Shown piece by piece: positions 35,675 through 47,100 of a DNA stretch of 64,000 nucleotides (its first letter is position 1; the number at the start of each line of letters is the position of its first letter). The notes under the pieces are model-generated. The model was not told the DNA's origin, searched no databases, and worked only from the letters and a program-made list of their open reading frames with translations. Source of the stretch: Tyto alba (taxonomy: Eukaryota > Chordata > Aves > Strigiformes > Tytonidae). The translations under genes were made by a program, and so were the position numbers. The stretch spans positions 25,831,819-25,895,818 of the forward strand of contig NW_024881316.1 of the NCBI RefSeq assembly GCF_018691265.1, given 5' to 3'.

Positions 35675-38600
35675 CATAGAATCATAGTATCAAAGAATCA
35701 TAGAATGGTTTGGGTTGGAAGGGACCTTAAAGGTTATCTAGTTCCAACCCCCCTGCCATGGGCAGAGACACCTTCCACCAGACCACGTTGCTCAAAGCCC
35801 CGTCCAACCTGGCCTTGAACACTTCCAGGGAAGGGGCATCCACAGATTCTCTGGGCAATCTGTGACAGTGCCTCACCACCCTCACAGTAAAAAATTTATT
35901 CCTTACAGCTAATCTATATCTACCCTCTTTCAGTTTAAAATCATTACTCCTCATCCTATCACTGCAGTCACTGATAAAGAGTCCCTTCCCAACTTTCCTG
36001 TAGCTCCCTTAAAATACTGGAAGACCACTATAAGGTCTTCCTGGAGCCTTCTCTTCTCCAGGCTGAACAACCCTAACTCTCTCGGTCTGTCCTCATAGGA
36101 GAGGTGTTCCATCCCCCTGATTATCTTTGTGACCTCCTCTGAACCTGCTTGTGCAGGTCCATGCCCTCCTTATGCTGGGGGCCCCAGAGCTGCACACAGT
36201 TCCCCAGGTGGGGTCTCACGAGATTGGAGTAGAAGGGGAGAATAACCTCCCTCGATCTACTGGCCACACTTCTCTTGGTGCATCCCAGGATACAGTTGGC
36301 TTTCTGGGCTGTGAGTGCACATTGCTGGCTCATAGTTTTACATCTACTAGTACCCCCAAGTCCTTCTCCTCAGGGCTGCTCTCAAATTGCTCATCATCCA
36401 GCCTGTATTTGTGTACGGTCGTGAACTTGGCTTTGTTGCACTTCATGAGGTTTGCACGGATCCACCTCTCAAGCCTGTCAAGGTCCCTCTGAATGACATT
36501 TGTTCCCCCCAGCGTATTGACTACACCACTTGGCGTGGTGTCATCAGATAACTTGCTGAGGGTGCACTCAATCCCACTGTCTGTGTCATCAACAAAGATG
36601 TTAAACAACACTGGTCCCAATACCGACCCATGAGGAACACTACTCATCACTGTGCTTCACTTGAACATTGAGCCATTGACTGCAACTCTTTAAGTATGAC
36701 CATCCAGCCAAGCCCTTATCCACCGAGTTCTCCATCCATCGAATCCATGTCATGCTGGACAAGGTTTTTGTGTGGGACAGTATTAAATGCTCTGCACGAG
36801 TCCAGGTAGATGATGTCATTTGTTCTTACCTTAACCACCAGCACTGTAATCCCATCATAGAAGGCTACCAGATTTGTCAGGCATGATTTGCCCTTAGTGA
36901 AGCCATGTTGGCTGTCACCAATCAATTCCTTATTTTCCATGTGCCCTAGGATAATTTCCAGGAGCATCCACTCCATGATCTTACCATTCACAGAGGTGAG
37001 ACTGACTGGCCTGTAGTTCCCTTGGTTGTCCTTTTTCCCTTTTTAAAAGTGGGGGTTATATTTCCCCTTTTTCAGTCAGAGGGAACTTCAAGAGTCTACC
37101 ACAACTTCTCAGATATGATGGATAGTAGCTAAGACACTTTATCCACCAGTTGCCTCAGGACCCACAGATGCATTTCATCAGGCCCATGGACTTGTACAAA
37201 TTCAGGTTCTTTAGATGGTCTTGAACCTGATCTCCTGCAGTGGGCAATTCTTCATTTCACTCGTCCCTGCCTTTACCTTTTGTGTCTTGGACAGTGTGCC
37301 TGGAGCACTTGCTGGTGAAGAATGAGGCAAAAAGTCATTGAGTACCTCAGCCTTCTCCATATCCTGGGTAACCAAGTCTCCTGTTTCCTTCCAGAGAGAG
37401 TCCACATTTTCCCTTGTCTTCCTTTTATCAGTGACATACCTATAGAAGTTTTTGTTGTTACTCTTGTTGTCCCTGGACAGATTTAATTCTATCAAGGCTT
37501 TGGCCTCCCTAATCTGATGTCTGGCTGCTCAGACAGTTTCTCTGTCTTCCTCCCTGGCTATCTGTCCCTGTTTCCACCCTCTGTAGGCTTTCTTTCTGTG
37601 TTTGACCTTGTCTAGGTGCTCCTTTGTTCATTCATGCAGGACTCCTGACATTTTTAGCTGACTTCCTCTTTGTCAGGATGCATCGCTCCTGAAATTAAAG
37701 GATGAGATCCTTGAATATCAACCAGCTTTCTTGGGCATTTCTTCCTTCCAGGGCTTTATTCCATGCTAGTCTGCCAAGGAGAACCTTGAAGAGGCCATTT
37801 CATCTCCCCTTAAGCCCAGGGTAGTGAGCTTGTACTGTGCCCTCCTCCCTGTCCTAGGGATCTTGAATCATGGTCACTGCAGCCAAGGCTACCCTTGAGC
37901 TTCACACTCCCTACAAGCCCCTCTTGGTAAGAACAACATCCAGCATAGCACCCCTTCTCATTGGGTCCTCTATCACTTGCAGAAGGAAGTTATCATCAAT
38001 ACATTCCAGGAACCTCCTGGATTGCTTATGCCCTGCTATGTTGTCCCTCCAAAAGATATTGGGGTGGTTGAAGTCCCCCATGAGGACCACAGCTTCTGAA
38101 CGTGAAGCCGCTCAGTCTTTCTGGTCGGGTGGCCTGTAGCAGAGTCCCACTATAATGTCTGCTGTCTCTTTCCTCCCTTTAATTCTGGACCATAAGCTCT
38201 TGGTCAGCTCCTCATCCATCCCCAGACAGGGCTCCATGCATGCCAGCTGGTCATTGACATAGTGGGCAACACCACCATCCTCATCTCCCCTGTCTGTCCT
38301 TCCTAAAGAGCCTGCATCCTTCCATTCCAGCACTCCAGTCAGAGGAGCTATCCCACTACATCTCTGTGATGTCAATAGGACTGTGTCCATGCAGGCAAAT
38401 GCACGTATCTAGCTCCTCTTGTTTATTCCCCATGATACGTGCATTTGCATAGAGGCATTTAAGTTGGGCCTCCAATGAAGCTGACTTACTGGCTGGAACT
38501 CCTTTGCTCAGCTCTTCAGGTGCTCTCCTGCTGACCTCACTCCCTCTCCATGCTCTAGGCATCTATTGCTGGCACTGGCATCAAAGTGGTAGGAGTGGGA

Positions 38601-38760
38601 TGGATTGAGGTTCCCTCCCCGGGCAACATTAGTTTAAACCCTCTTCACCAGCTTGGCGAGCAGATGACTGAAGATGCTCTTCTTCTCTGACAGCTGAACC
38701 CTACTAGCCTCCAGTAGATCACATTTCTTGGTTGCTGCAATGCTTCTCTTCTGTATGTGG
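35675..38760 (-). mobile_element. CR1 LINE, 5'-truncated (minus strand)
   Basis: The 3' end lies at 35675-35740: on the plus strand, repeats of 'aatcatagaatcatag' followed by 'aatggtttgggttggaaggg', the avian CR1 tail in reverse. Sequence then runs back through the 3' UTR, reverse transcriptase (about 36330-37000), the linker, and the endonuclease part (about 38110-38400). Full CR1 is about 4.5 kb, so about one third of the 5' end is missing, as usual for LINEs primed at the target. The element is clearly younger than the 8.2 and 17.4 kb CR1 fossils, since its frames survive in long pieces. The 5' limit is approximate; related-looking sequence may reach 38900. Confidence 0.9.
36330..38560 (-). 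pseudogene. CR1 ORF2 (endonuclease-reverse transcriptase) remnant
   Basis: Broken frames on the minus strand carry known LINE landmarks. 38112-38390 holds the endonuclease-type IIVGLCYRPPDQ. 37211-37495 is the linker. 36716-36991 has [14 protein letters not shown] and, further on, an FNTVPH block of the RT fingers/palm. 36330-36650 has GSVLGPVLFNIFVDD, then LSDD where the catalytic Phe-Ala-Asp-Asp box is expected, then LERWIRANLMKCNKAK. The intact protein nicks target DNA and reverse transcribes its own RNA. Stops and frameshifts separate the pieces, and the changed catalytic box also argues against activity. Confidence 0.8.
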
Positions 38761-38769
38761 AAGAGCCTC

Positions 38770-40800
38770 TCCATCATGTAAAAAGTCTGGAGAGGTTCAC
38801 TATGTAAAACATGGGGGTGCTTCTCACCTTTAGGATCAGATTCAAAGATGCTGCCTAGTAGTCTCGCAGATGAAGGTGAAAATGGTGAAGGTTTTAAGCA
38901 GTTTTCAGTAAGCAATGATATTATTATTGGACTAGATTATTTCACCAAGAATGCCTAAACATTTTTAGTGACATCAGTGGACTGGTCCAGTGCAGCTAGC
39001 CTGGTTCTGCCTCTTGTTTTTGTCAGGAATGAAAATTTAAGCCACAGTAACAAGCTCTAATAGCCAGCAGTTACCCAAATCATAAATGTGTGTGATATGG
39101 GAAGAAAATCACTGATTAAAAGTGCCTAAGTGGCAAATTAAAAAGAGAGTTGAGCTGGTGGCATCATAGTTTTATGCTCTGCCATGCAACAAATACAGAT
39201 TAATTCTTTGTATTTCTACCATAGATGACTGATCACTTTCAAGAAAAAAAAAAAAAAAAGGCTCAGAAGTTCACTTTGAAGTTCACTCATCTTTCTTGAT
39301 ACACAGAAGAGTCTAAAGTTAAATCATTAGGTAATTAAGACTGTTTAACTCTGCAGTTCTGTGAATCCTTAACTTCCACCCTTTTTTTCACAGTGCTTCT
39401 TGTCACCCAAATAAAAAGATGACAAAATTCCTTGATCCTATATGGAGGCTTATCATCAGGAGGATTAGATCCCTCATAGTTTTGAAGAGGAGTCTGCTTA
39501 AGATCTTGACAAACATGATCATCCCTATGATACAGAGGAATCTGAAACCTTTCTTTGAGCACCTTTTTGTCTTTGGAAAGAAGTGGGATAATGTATTCGT
39601 GTCTTCCAGAGGAAATGAAATATGTTCTCTTCTGTTAGTAACTCGAGAAGATGATTAACAGCAACTATTAAATAAGTTAAACATTTTTAAATCACAGGGC
39701 TGGATCATTGAATAGAATTGGTGGTGAACTACTGATCTTGAGTCAGAGTTACTAACTAGCCTCATTCATTTGAAATGACACAAAAAAAGAGAGAGCTGGG
39801 TGTATTAGTCAATCACAGAATGCCTATGAGCCAGTGATCCAGAGTGTCTTGGGAAGAAAAAAAAAAAAACATAAACTTCAGCTCATGTCATGTATTTCCA
39901 GTTAAAACAGGAAAAATACAAAATAATACACACATTGCAGAATATTGTATATAGCTTGGTCACACACAGGAAAATGAATTTCAAATTGAACAGTTGGAGA
40001 GAAAAGTTAATATTGTGATCAGTAGAATGGGGAATTTATCTTGATTAGACTATTGAACAATACCTAGCTGAGCCTAGCAAAAGAAAAGCTGAAGGACGTA
40101 AGACTGTGATATTTAGAACAGTATAAGTATTTCTGAGGAGAAGAGTAGGGTAAATACTTCGGGAAGGATTTCAACCATTGACAAAAAATTATGATGTTGG
40201 CCTAAATGTATGTATATACAAGCTGGCTATGGAGAAAATTTGGTACAAACTTCAAATAAATTTAATGAAGGCAAAAAACCCAAATTGGTTTTAAGCTGGT
40301 GATCAATATGCATGCATAAGCACTGCATAGCTTGATTGCATGTGACAGCTGGAATTGGCCAAGTGCATTTCTTCCAGTCCTCAACTATTTACTTGTTCAA
40401 AATACTAGAACAATTGACATTTTTTTGTTACACTGAAATTTAAGAAAGGTTAAGAATGTGAACTTGGAAAGCACTGATAGGCTAGATTGGCTTTCATTTT
40501 ATGCACCGATAGAGAATGATATGGGATAAAATCAGTAAAGATAGTAGCATAATTAATGACAATTATTATAGTTTTATAATAAACAGCTCATCAAAAATAT
40601 GGTGTCTTTCTGATGACATTACATTTGGCTTAGGACAGTAACTAGGACTTTATAATATATCTAGAGATAGAACACAAAGATATTTGTCCTAAGATGCCAT
40701 AACAAAGTATTATAAGTATGACACTGTACACAATTAACAAACCCCATAATTAATATATTAAAAACTGATTAGTTGTGTGCTTTTAGTTTACTGTAAGTAC
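38770..40800. other. AT-rich sequence, no gene recognised
   Basis: No supported feature. Short poly(A) runs lie near 39244 and 39858. 38770-38920 may still belong to the CR1 before it. Confidence 0.55.
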
Positions 40801-40829
40801 TTACAGAGTGCTTATAGTTTACAGACTCC

Positions 40830-41140
40830 TGCTATGTGCATCCGTCAGGGACCAATGTTGTTCAGTGTTTTTATCAATGTTCTAGAAGAAAATATAAAAT
40901 CAATACAGACAAATTTGTGGGTGACATGAACATTGGTCGAGAAGTAAATAATAGTAGAGGCAGGTTAGTAATAAACATTGCTATGCATCATTTGGTAAAG
41001 AGATGGTAAGGTTAATTTGAACATATACAAGGTCATATAACAAGAAAAAGGGAATATACATCATATTGATGGAGTGGGGAGTAGTTATGTAGAAAGCACT
41101 GACTTGAAAAAGTCCTTAGAGTAAAACTGAATGAAAGTGG
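40830..41140 (+). repeat. Ancient CR1 reverse-transcriptase fragment (plus strand)
   Basis: 'atcaatgttctagaagaaaa', 'gggtgacatgaacattggt' and 'aagtaaataatagtagaggc' follow the order of the old amniote CR1 RT region around and after the catalytic Asp-Asp. A little further on, 'actgacttgaaaaagtcctt' matches the next landmark. Stops interrupt it. Limits approximate. Confidence 0.6.
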
Positions 41141-43838
41141 ATTTGTGAGTTTTTAAATTTTTTTATAACTAAACTATATTTTGATACAAATCTATTTTAT
41201 TTGAAATGTTTTACTTTTAATTCAATCCCCAGTTTGAAATAAGAGGGAATTTTAATTGATTAGAATGCTCTGTTTCAAGGAAGTAAAAAGTATTAAACAT
41301 GTCAGAGGAGGGTTTAGAATGAAACATTATTTCTTAGTTAAAAAAATTAAAATTTTTCAGATTTTTCAAGTTTGAAACTCTAAGGACTAAAATTTAGACA
41401 TTATGCTTCTCTTTTAGCTGCTCTTGAAAGTTTCTTTGAATTTCTCTGGACCCATTAACACTGTGGACATACTTATTCTTGAAACCTTGCTGCAGTACCT
41501 TCCAACATTATCATGAAGTCTCTCTAAAATTCAATGCTCTATGCATGACACCATGTTATCTTGTTTGTTAGGCCCTTACTGAGATACATCAGCTGGCTTT
41601 GTAAATAACTGCTATTTCTAGGAAAAACCCTTTATCTTCCAGGAGATACCCTCCATAAGCCTAAAGAATGTAGGATACCTTTCTTACCCTGTGTTGACTT
41701 ATCATACTCTGTCTCATCAGCTAGGAAAATTAAAAGAGTAACAATAAGTAACTATAGTCAGTCCATAAAATATGGCTTGTAGGTGCCACTGTTGAACCAA
41801 AGCTCTTGGCAGTATTTAGGACTAGACATTTGTTACCCTAATAACAGCTGCTTTTTTCTCACACTATGAGGTTTCTTGCATCGTCCATGCAGTTCTCATG
41901 GGAGCACCTACCTCCCAATTTAATAACTTCTGTTTATTTTAAATTTGGAATTATTGCAAATCTATTATAACAATGGCCAAATAAAGCTATTAGTTAAAAA
42001 AGGAAAATTACAAGTATTCTGTATTTTTAAAATAAACCTTTTTGTTGTTACCTGTGTCACAGTACTGCAGTGCCCTCAAGGTTCCACCACTGATCTTGGC
42101 ACAGAATGCCAACTACATTGCAACAATGTCAAGGAAATGCATACTAGCAAGTGAATGCTCTTTTTAATGTTTGAGCTATGTTATTTTAGACCAAATATGT
42201 AATAGTCACTTTGCAAAACCCCTTCCTAGATGCAAACTTGCAGGCTATTTGAGTCATTTTCTTGTGAGTGACATGGGACTTTGCCAGATATTAGATCCCA
42301 CAGCTGAAGTGGATGACTACTCCTTTCTCTTAGCCTACTTAAATTGCCAGTGGTCTGTGCTTTGGACTGTCTCAAAGGAGACACATTTTCTAGCTCTTTC
42401 CTTCCCTATTTGACTTGCTATCTCATGCTCTACTGGTGTACACTTTCCGTCCTCTCCTCTTTCTCATTCTTACACAGTGTTTCTGTTCTTTCATTTTCTT
42501 CACTTTTTTCTGTTCTCATTGCCTCAAATGTCTTATTGCCGGTTTCAAACAGGGATATCAATCTAAAGACTAGTGAACATACAGCTAGCTCGCCCTCATT
42601 TCACCTGCTTGAGTCTTCTGTCTTGTTTCCTTTTCTAGGCTGCTGTCCATGCCATATATTATGCCCATGCTGTAGCAATCTGTTTTCAGTTTTAAAACTC
42701 ATGTTTTTTGTTCCTGGTCTTTCCAGGCCTAAAAAAATTAGTTTTTCATTCCCCATCAACAACCTGCATTTAGTTTGGCTTGCACAACCACCATCTCCAG
42801 AAATTCTCTTTATTCCTGAATGTGCTGATACTGAAACCTTTATTTGTATTTCAGTTATGCTTAAGGCATTCTGAAATTTAAGCACACAATTCTAGCATCT
42901 AGCATCAATATCTAAATGTCTTCTAGCATCAATATCTAAATCCATTTCCAAAGCACTTATTATCATTTTCCATTTGACAAAAAGGAAAAAAAAAAAAAAT
43001 CTCTAATTATTTTAAGGAATAAAAACTGTAAAGTGAAACAAAAAGCAAACTTGAAAATGCAATGAACATAATAACAAAACAGCATTTTCTTTCCTTATTT
43101 ATTGTATCTCTATCTTGAGAACATAGAATGCTACAGCTTGCCATTCACTCAGACAGAGAACTAGAAGATTTGTACAAACATCTCTTTGCTCTTTTTCTCC
43201 CCGAAGCTTGTTCCCTTTAGATGATATGATCTTCCTTTAGTAGTAACTATATGGTCCTGAGTATCTAAAAATGCTTCATACATTGCTGGCACTACCAGAA
43301 ACAAATAATAAGATCCCAAAAGGTCTCAGAGACTTTTTGGCCTACCTCATAATGAACAAAGTTCACAGTTACAGACAGGACCAGGACATACATTAGCTGC
43401 TATGTACATCTCAGTTGAGCTCCAAAAGCAGGGATAAGAAGTATCTAGATCTTTACTGAGAAGCACATACAGAAATGATTTAATATGTGTCAGAGCAGTT
43501 TGAAAATATTAAGAATCATTAAAGGCTATATGGAAACAAAAAAATGGTCTAATATGTTATTTAGGAAACATAGATGAGAAAATCATTGACTCATACATTC
43601 TATGATAGATGGCAGAGTTAATTAGTGATAAAAAAGATTAGCAAATGAGTATAAAAATAGAGGAGTTTGATTTAAAAATGAAAGACCTAGAGAAAGAAAT
43701 ATCATACCTAAAACTGCACAGAACACTTAAATTTAAGCCTTGTTGAGAGCTAATATTATAATAGGACTCTACAGTCCTGTCCTGTAAGTGAAATTATGTT
43801 TTTTCATCTTAATTTTTCTCTTCAGTTGGGGTTTGTTT
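41141..43838. other. AT-rich sequence with a short tandem duplication
   Basis: No supported gene. Near 42890-42942 a 24-base unit containing 'ctagcatcaatatctaaat' is present twice in tandem. A pyrimidine-rich stretch at 42380-42720 leaves a 176-codon frame open by chance composition. Confidence 0.55.
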
Positions 43839-43870
43839 TTTTTTTTTTGTTTGTTTGTTTTTTTTTTTAA
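43839..43870. repeat. T-rich / TTTG simple repeat
   Basis: A run of T, then three TTTG units, then another T-run. A similar TTTG tract lies at about 44179-44201. Simple sequence only. Confidence 0.8.
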
Positions 43871-43972
43871 ATCTGTTCACTGTCTCTGACCGCTTGCTGG
43901 TGGTACCTCCTTGGTACACCAGCAGGCATAACCTAGGTGCAACCTGGCCCAGGCTCTCTGAGGCTCTCCAGA

Positions 43973-43996
43973 TGAGGGTGAGGGTGAGGGTGAGGG
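43973..43996 (+). repeat. (TGAGGG)4 hexamer array, potential G-quadruplex
   Basis: Four exact copies of TGAGGG give four G3 runs separated by 3-base loops, the canonical form for an intramolecular G-quadruplex. TGAGGG is a known variant of the telomere repeat TTAGGG. It lies in a 200-base patch (about 43880-44090) that is GC-richer than its surroundings and that I could not assign to any repeat. Confidence 0.8.
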
Positions 43997-44109
43997 TGAA
44001 TGATGCATGGCTAGTAGCGGGGAATGACAGGATACCTCAGCTGCTCTTTCCAGTTGCTTTCATATTCCAGTTTGTAGGCTGGGGGTGTTGGCAAGTCCTT
44101 TAGTTTAAA

Positions 44110-47100
44110 CCTGTTAAAACTAGTCTGGAATTTGGGAGGCAGTTAATTGGGACAGCACTTTCTTCTAAAGATTTTATTTATTTGTTTGTTTGTTTGTTTT
44201 AAATTAAATTTTGTTTCCTATGCCAGCATTACACTTGAGACCATCATACAATCCCTCCTCTTTACACAGTTTTTTCTGCTCTAATTAATTCCTTTCTTTC
44301 TTCTCTTGTCTCCCATCCCACCTCCCTCCTGAAACTGGATCAAAAAATAAGGGCAGGCTTCCAACTTAGTGGTTTGATGTACTTTTATCAGAAAATGAAG
44401 TAAAAATGAAAAGAGTGAGTTTCTTATTATGATACTGTTAGTTGCTACACTGAGGTCTTTGTGAAAAAAAATCTGTGATTTTAAGATACCAGTCAGCCAT
44501 GTGATAAAACCTCTCTCCAACATATGCGAAATCTTAGAAACACACCTGTTATTGTTGTATTAGTTTCAAGAACTCAAAGATGAAGGATATAAAGTATCTC
44601 AGTCACCAAGCAGACTGCAGGATAATCCACTAATCCACATAGATGAAAGGAAATGCAGATTTTATGCCCCCTTGAGAGTGGCAGCCTGTCAAAAAATAGA
44701 TCCTTCTGCTCAGTTTGCCAGAAAGAGAGAGAAAAGGTCTCTATCTCAGTCAAACAAACACACATACATGGACACAAAGAGAATGTCTGTGCTTCAGCAG
44801 TACATTAATCAACACTTCTCGTAGAACTCAATGCCAAAATATACATTGATAGATAGCTTTATTTCTTTTATGATGAGAAAGAAAGTATGTTGGACAGGGG
44901 GCGAGGGGGGAGGGAGAAAGTAATTCTGTTTGCACTTTAATATATGAAGACAAAAGAAATTCTTTAGGGTATCAAACTGATTGACATCAGAAGAGCAGTA
45001 TTTTCTCTTATGCAAAATAAATATTTTCTTTGAAACAGGCAGTAAAAAGGATAATTGCAGAACACAGTTGTTTTAGAAGAATCTTAAGACACCCTGTTCA
45101 AATAGCAGTCATGGTCATTACATAAAATTTACATATCTCAGATTTCTGGGGTCACATTCTGCTCCCTTTATGCATGTCAAATGTTACCTTTAATTGCAAT
45201 TAGTATACTTTAGTAATAAGGAACTAAGTCAAAATGTGGACTTGCATTTTGTAAAGTAATGATACACTTTCACTTGAACCCCACATGTATATGAGAGATT
45301 TTTTTACTGAAGAAAGTGACAATTTGCTTTGAGCATAGGAAAGCAAACCTCTGTGATCACTTCAGTTTCTTCAGCTCCCTTGCATTTAATCTATTTTTTA
45401 TCTTTTATGTTCACTGGGTGAAGAAGGTGAAGGTGAGGATAGAAAAGCTTATCAGGCAAAATGTGGATAGAGTCAGCAGTAAAAGAAAAAAAATACATGC
45501 TGTCCTCTACTGTGCAAAGCAAGCATAATTGCTGACATAAAGAAGTTTGCACTTCTGGGAAGAAAAAAATTATCCAGCAAAAATTTTTTACCAATGACAA
45601 GAAAAAATATGAAAAAAAAAAGACATTGTTTTCTATTTCACAGCATAGAATGTACTGTGATTTGGACACACTATGTTGATACTTCTACATTTATGTGGAC
45701 TGTAATCTTGTATCCATAGTATTTGCATTCTGTAGATCTTCATTTTGTATTTTAAACTGAGTACTGGCCATTCTTTGAGATAATCTTTCTCATCTACACA
45801 AATGATGACATATATAATAATGTATTTCTTTAGTTCAAAAGCACAATAAATGAAACAAAGTCTTGAACTTTCAACCAAGAATTAGAGATGTATTGACATA
45901 TAGCACTGCTAGTGTTCCTGCATTCAATAGACGCAATTACAAACTTTATTGTACATACTATATTTGCAAGATTTCTTCTCTTTCTAGGAAATATATTGCT
46001 AATCTGACCAATATACCTTTAATGGGAACTCCTATCTGCTAGGGAAGAAGATTCACCATTCACAACATGGATACTGCTTTTATCAGTTGTATGAGATGTT
46101 AGAAATTAGCTTCACTGTGTGTAGGGAAGCAAAGGAACAATAGGAATGGGAAAGCATTACTCTGCACTTGGGGGAGGGAGTTTTCATTATTACAGAGAGA
46201 CAAATGGGGAGCCACTCGGGGCACACATTATAGCCCTGTGGTAGAATCCAGGAGACTTTTACCTCCCCATTAAAGCCTTCCTTGTGTTGCCTTACGACAA
46301 CATCGGTGCTCCTGAATTGTCAGAGAAACACCACAGAGTCTTGCTGGCTCCTTATTCTGCATGTAGCTTGATTGAACTCAAACTTCTGACACTCATGAAA
46401 GCAGCAGAGGACATGACCAGGTAAGGGTACACAGGAGGAGGTATAACTTCATGCGAGGAAATGAGTGTGGCCACAGCTGCACCACCTGCCTGCTGGTCAT
46501 GGTGGGGCTGGTCCGCTGTGGCTGCCCGGTGCTGGAAGGGGTTGAATGCTCTGAAAACCCTCTAGACAACATCTGCTTCCTTAAATGCTGTGTTAGAGAA
46601 GATTTGATACAGTATAAAATACTCACTGTAAGGATAATTATGAGAGTTCCATGGAAAACAAAGGTGACAGCACATTTACTCCTTAGTCATTTCCATGGGT
46701 TTTTAAGACATTTCAGAAGAACTAATTGCTAAGAAGAGGTTTCAAACAGAGCAGTGAGATAGCTTTTCGTATATTTATGAAGAAAAAAAGGCACAAGGTG
46801 GAGAATGTATGAGGGCTCTACAATCCCAGAATACTAGTATTTGATGTCAATATTCATCCTATCATGCAGAAATGCAAAGTTAGACTTACCTTCTTAGTTG
46901 AGAATGCTCTGAGTCTTCTACAAACATAGTGAAGTTAATATTAAGATAAAAATGGTACAGAACTGCAACACAATTTAATTATTATTTATTACAAAAGCAG
47001 TGCAAGTGCAATAATAATTTAACTGAATACAATTTCATAAAATACCAGTTATACCATCCATCATGCATACGGACACAATGACTTAATTTGGCTGTTGTGT

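Noticed and set aside
36151..36492. 113-codon plus-strand frame
   Set aside because: Antisense of the CR1 reverse transcriptase region; a shadow of the minus-strand element.
42344..42874. 176-codon plus-strand frame, Ser/Leu/Phe/Cys-rich
   Set aside because: It lies in a pyrimidine-rich stretch that depletes stops. Composition follows the base bias, there is no domain or splice context, and another frame overlaps it on the minus strand.
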